Assembly (NCBI RefSeq): GCF_027942865.1
Contig: NC_134524.1
Span: 19,769,536-19,833,535, forward strand
DNA from: Odontesthes bonariensis
Taxonomy: Eukaryota > Chordata > Actinopteri > Atheriniformes > Atherinopsidae
Reading direction: 5' to 3'
DNA length: 64,000 nt
Position 1 is the stretch's first letter. Each line of letters opens with the position of its first letter. The notes below the pieces were generated by a model. It ran no database searches and was not told the DNA's origin. It was given only the letters and a program-made list of their open reading frames with translations. Position numbers and translations under genes: made by a program. Below are positions 59,268 to 64,000 of this stretch, piece by piece.

Positions 59268-59880
59268 GTTAACAGTAGTCTGATTAAGAATCCCCAGACC
59301 TCCGTCTCCCCAGCTATCTCCTCCAGCTCTTCTGGGGGGGACAGCGAGGCATTCCCAAGCCACCAGAGAGATATAATCTCTCCAGCGAGTCCAAGGACTC
59401 CTCCTGTTGTGACATGTCCAAAACATCTCCTTGTAGGAGGCATCTGGAAGGTATCTTGACCAGATGCCCAGACCACCAAAACTGACTTTTCTCCAAGCCC
59501 CTCTCTGATAACTGAGCTCCGCACCCTATCCCATTCTTTCATAAGTGGACGTTGGAACATAGATCGACTGGCAAATCAACAGCTGTGACTTTTTACCACC
59601 ATAAACATTGTCTGCCCATTGTCTTCTACACTTAAACTCTTCCAACTGACGCATCGACTCCAACCTTGAGTGGGCGATCTACCCTTTTCTGCCCGAGGAC
59701 CGCATGGCCTGAGGCTTGGAGTAGAAATTTGCATCCAGGCTGTTTCACATTCAGCTGCAAACTGCCCAGTCCCTGCTGGAGCTCTCCATTCAATGAGAGC
59801 CAAAAGGACCAATTCATCCACAAAAAGCAAAGAGGCAGTCCCAAGCTGACTGAACCTAAAGAGCTGGTCCAGTGTTGTTT
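59268..59880 (+). repeat. Fish LINE-like repeat, longer copy
   Basis: CCCCAGCTATCTCCTCCAGCTCTTCTGGGG, ATAATCTCTCCAGCGAGTCC, GACATGTCCAAAACATCTCC, AGGAGGCATCTGGAAGGTATC, CCAGATGCCCAGACCACC and so on, as in a widespread teleost repeat. Class uncertain. Overlapping ORFs on both strands are repeat-derived. Confidence 0.7.
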
Positions 59881-60199
59881 CTCATGAGGATAAGGTTCAA
59901 TTATTTGCCAGAGTCTTCTTTCTATACTCTCGCTTGCAAATGTGTACATATTTCTACTTACGTAAAGATAGTGGGATTTGTAACTTCCACTGTTAGACAG
60001 TATGGAATCAGTGATACCGGTGATAGAAAAAGTTTCGGAAGACTCTTTCCTTCCCACAAAGAGATGGCTTTCTCAGTTTTACTGACCCACACAGACGCTT
60101 GATATGAAAACAATCAGACGTTTTTTTGAAAATATGAAATGCCAGCTCCTGCCAGCTTACTCATACGGAAAAGCAACAAGTCTCTGCAGGGATACTTTG

Positions 60200-60311
60200 A
60201 AAATCTACATTAGACCGGGAAGTTACCACCTGGAATTATCTAAGTGCCTTGAGATGACATTTGTTGTATTCGGCACTATATAAATAAAAATGAATTGAAT
60301 TGAATTGAATG
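60200..60311 (+). mobile_element. L2-like LINE 3' tail with (TTGAA)n end
   Basis: GTGCCTTGAGATGACATTTGTTGTATTCGGCACTATATAAATAAAAATGAATTGAATTGAATTGAAT is a textbook short L2 3' end with its variable tail repeat. Confidence 0.75.
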
Positions 60312-61620
60312 ACATATATCTAATGTAGTTGTGTCAACTGGGGGTCCATTTGTCCACATTTTCTCTTTACATCAGATTTTGAGATATCTGCCAATAAACA
60401 ACCGACTTCTTTGACAGCTGGGATGGAAGGTAACCTGTTTGTGAGAACTCAAAGCTGAGATGTGAGCAGTTAACCGTCGGAATTCATTGCTTGACATGTA
60501 AGGACGTTGTCAGGCTGTCAGAGCAGAGGCAGGCCAGGGAATGGGGACACACCTATCCTCTCTTACAACATGTTACAGCAAGCGTTGCAGACAAAAAAAA
60601 TCAATGGGAGTGTGGGTGGGGGGGAAAAGCTGTGAGCAAAAGAAGAGGAAGAAAATATAAGATCTGCAACAGACTCACACATCTTTTCCAGCTCTCTGAG
60701 CCTTCTTTCCTGTGCCGTGATTTATCGTTGATGACCGGGTGAGTCTGCCTCATTTTCTTGTCTCTCTGTCACGAGTGTGTTTTGGTTTCTGTCACTCACA
60801 ACGTGGCAGTTTCAACTGGCAACATGCCTTTGGAATCAGAGCTGTGCTGCTGCTTTTGAAGCAGAAACTGACATTTTCAGTTACTTTTCTATCATGTGTG
60901 TTGTGGCATTTTGGTCAGGTTCGTCTGACAGCTGCGATTTGTTCAGATATGAGCGTGTCAGATGTAACCCAATCTGTGCACGTAATGCATTCATTCTAAG
61001 TCTTGTGTAGTTTCTGGAAGAGTGGCTTTTCTTTGTATGCGGAACAGGTGCACATTTGCTGGCATGCCTTTGAGTCACAGTGCACACAAACACACCTTTT
61101 CAGTCAGTCAGGTTTTATAGTCTTTGGGTTCACTGTTTGTTCAAAAGATAATGGTAAAAGAATCCCAGCAAAAGAAAGAACAGACGCACAGAAAGCCCAA
61201 AGTGACACATCAACAACCTGGTTATTGTTTTTCATCGTTGAATGATTGCACAATAAGGAGGATTTTACAGTGTGCTGCTGCTTTCATGGCACTGCCAGTG
61301 TGGTTTGACCGGGTTTCTGTAAACACAAGCCATGTGGTCACATATCTCTCTTCATCTTCTGAAACCAACTGAAAGAGCAGCTCTTTCCCCCCTTTTATTC
61401 TTATGCCAAGTAAAAGCAAGAAACTGGTTCGCGCCAGGAAACAAGAAGGAACCATAAAAGCAAGAAACGGCGCCAAATATGCGAATGTCAGATGTTTAAA
61501 GTAAACTTTTTACAAGCTCTGACCTCCACGTGTTCTTCGTAAAATTAGAATTTCTTGCTCTTTCTCTGAAGAATCTTGTTGTTGTATGTGTTGTATGTGT
61601 ATTTGAGCACTACTAAATAT
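60312..61620. other. Intergenic DNA, nothing recognised
   Basis: Several small open frames overlap here, but none has a known domain or coherent exon structure. Confidence 0.4.
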
Positions 61621-62310
61621 ACAGTGCTGTGCAAAAGTGTTCAGCCACCCCTCATTTCTTTTCATATTGACAGAAAAAACAGACAATAGGCGCAGCAGCT
61701 TATTGAAACATGCAAACAAAAATGATAAACAGAGTGAGGTGAAAACCTTTTGTAAAATTCTAATGGGCTTTAAAGTCAATATTTGGTGTGAGCACCTTTA
61801 TTTCACAACACAGCCTGAACCTTCTTAGACAAGCTTTCTTGTCATTTCTTTAAGCAGTCTTCTAGAACAGTTCTCGAAGGACATTCCAAAGCTCTTTTTT
61901 GGATGTTTGCTGCCTTTTGTTCCGTTCAGCCTTTTGTCAGCATGATCCCACACTGCTTCAAATATTGCTGAGGCTCTGGTGGAGGGTTCATCTCTCCGTA
62001 AGAGCTTTTGACACTGATTTTCAGTCCAGGTCTTGTGCCATTTGGAATATCATTTCTGATGAGGCTTCGATGAACAGTAGATGTTCACTTTAGGGCCCCT
62101 TTGTCAGTTCTTTGTTGGATTTTTGTCACATTTCCTCAGGACATCACTTACAAATGCCACTCATCTGCTGTGGATTTTTTTTTTTAGGCTTGTCACTTCT
62201 TCTTTTGTCCTCCACTTGTCCAGTGTCAGGGGCTTTTTACAGTATTGTTAATAAATCAGAAACTCAACAAATAAGGCTGTTCTGTCAACATTTTGCAGTG
62301 TTTTTAGCTG
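61621..62310 (+). mobile_element. DNA transposon remnant (CAGTGCTGTGCAAAAGTG end)
   Basis: Starts ACAGTGCTGTGCAAAAGTGTTC, a terminal sequence typical of fish Tc1/mariner-type elements, and continues with GTGAGCACCTTTATTTCACAACACAGCCTGAACCTTCTTAGA and related non-coding blocks of such elements. The matching right end was not found, so the end given is approximate. Confidence 0.55.
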
Positions 62311-64000
62311 TAATATAACCGTGTGTGTGCTTCCCTACCACTACAAGCTATTACAGCCTGAATTACCTGTGATCATCCATAATTACAGCAAGAAAAAATC
62401 AAACGAGCTGGTTTAGCGAGATCTGGATGCGAACCGTTGATTATATGCTAAAGAGTACGGACAGTGCTCTTGTGGGCGATGGATGACATCGAATGTGAAG
62501 GATGTGGTATTAAATAAGTAGTCCAAATATGTAGAACAAGTGTTGACTTGCTACTTTTTAAAAAAACCTTCCAGTTACATAAAATAGCTTCAGTGCGCAC
62601 AGTATGAACCTTCTACGTGAGCCAAGGATAAATAGGAGGAGCAGTATGAGCTGATTGCTCTGCTAGTTTAGAAATGCTGTGGTATTTTCTTCATCAAAGC
62701 CCAAAACAAACAAAGCCAACGCTGTGCTACTCCGCCTAGTTGAGAGTAGAAAACATCAAATCAAATTTATAACATCCTCTTTAATGCAGATGCAAAGCTG
62801 GGTACAAGCTACATCTCAGCAAACCTTTGCACTAATCTCAGGTCTATTCTCAGCCACGGACTGACACTGACACATATGGAGAGGGGGTTAGTATACCATA
62901 TATGGTAGCAAGGTGTGTTTGTGGCCCTGCATCCAAATAAAGGAACACCCAACGACAACATTGCTTGCAGATATATTTTCAAAACCTTACACTACCTTCT
63001 AGTACATTATGACAGATTATAAAGTACTTCTGAGAAGGTTCCTGAGAATAACTAAAAGGATCTTTACAACATCACAAAGCAGCAGCCCAGTGTAGGCAAA
63101 ACAACAAATCCACATTTTTACATTTAGATTTTCTGAGATGTGTTCGTTGCAAAAAGATGATCTTTAAACTCTGTCGAGCAACTCTTTTTGCTTGCACATT
63201 TATGATGGTTGAAATCAAAACACTGCACATGCAGCGCCACTCCGTGAGCGTTTCTCATGGAAAAGCCAAAGGGTTACATTTGCTCAAATAACAGCCTCCA
63301 CTCCGCTGGAAAAAGATTGGTTCAAGATTTTTGATTGCTGCAGGCAGGGATTTACCCCCCATCAAACCACTGAAGTGAATAAATACTTTCTGCCACAGTT
63401 ACTCTCGTCTTAGAGATAAAAAGGCATTTAAAGGTTGTAGCTGGTCAAGAAGGCTTTAATTCAACAAGATTTTTTTTCACTCCTCGTCAGTTGCACTGGC
63501 TTTACATCATTTATCAAATGAGCATGCTTTGTGTTTAAAGCATTGAACTGTAGCTGTCAGATGAAGTCCGATATCTCCGTCTAAAATGCAGTGAAATAAA
63601 AGCTCTGCAAAGCATGTGAACAAACAAGGACTTTAAAAACTTTCATAAAGGCATTGTGTGAGCAATTACAGTTTTCCTAGCTGATGCCCAAATACTTATC
63701 AAATGTTTAATTCATTTAACTTTTCTATCAATTTTGCACGCTGCAAAACACAAACATTGTCCCTGTTTTGTGATGTTGCTGAACATTTTGAGTCATCCAG
63801 CTTGGAGCGCACATCAGGAAATGTGAATTATTGTTTAAATCCTGACAGCACTAGCGACTGTTGCTCACCCCTCATGTCTGGTCTTGTCCGGGATAGTAAG
63901 TGAGTCTCTGTGAAAACCTGTTACCCTCGCGCCACACTCCCACTCTTTTCTGCGTAATGTTGATACATCGAACGGATACAAAACGGAGTGCGATATAAAA
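62311..64000. other. Intergenic DNA, nothing recognised
   Basis: No gene could be supported up to the window end. Confidence 0.4.

Overview
The window reads as vertebrate, specifically teleost fish, nuclear DNA. Genes are split by GT-AG introns, are sparse, and sit among many transposable elements of fish type: L2-like LINE tails, tRNA-derived SINEs, hAT, TTAA-target, Mutator-like and mariner elements, and Ty3/Gypsy pieces. The protein families present (GIMAP/AIG1 GTPases, a finTRIM-like TRIM, PARP14-type RRM plus macro domain) point to a rapidly evolving immune gene cluster. The species cannot be named from the sequence.

Layout. 1-5055: AT-rich DNA with a solo LTR (2507-3309) and a LINE tail. 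5056-10978: two minus-strand GIMAP genes. The first is complete but has Arg in place of the P-loop Lys. The second is cut off after the G4 region. 12409-17535: a unique block split by a LINE that itself carries two hAT elements and a TTAA foldback element. 18358-21653: a complete seven-exon TRIM gene (RING, B-boxes, coiled coil, PRY-SPRY), 559 aa. 23833-29827: a seven-exon gene whose reading frame joins a PARP14-type RRM-like domain, a macro domain and a GIMAP GTPase domain (761 aa). 30332-31377: a decayed GIMAP exon. 32048-49954: a second copy of the 12.4-30.1 kb block, shifted by about 20 kb. In it the TRIM gene is reduced to a scrap of one exon and a Gypsy element plus other transposons have moved in, but the macro-GIMAP gene is intact again (44254-49652, 757 aa). 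49955-64000: no intact gene; SINE, LINE, mariner and microsatellite sequence, plus remnants of another TRIM.

How the genes may work together. TRIM E3 ligases, PARP14-like macro-domain proteins and GIMAP GTPases are all linked in other vertebrates to interferon or lymphocyte responses. Both macro-GIMAP copies carry an NF-kB site directly beside a consensus ISRE in intron 1, and the TRIM has an ISRE-like site 44 bp before its ATG. The main point of interest is the macro-domain/GIMAP fusion. It is supported by matching splice phases and by the absence of any usable start codon ahead of the P-loop in the GTPase exon. Exon coordinates were placed by eye from splice signals and reading frame; no transcript or database evidence was available.
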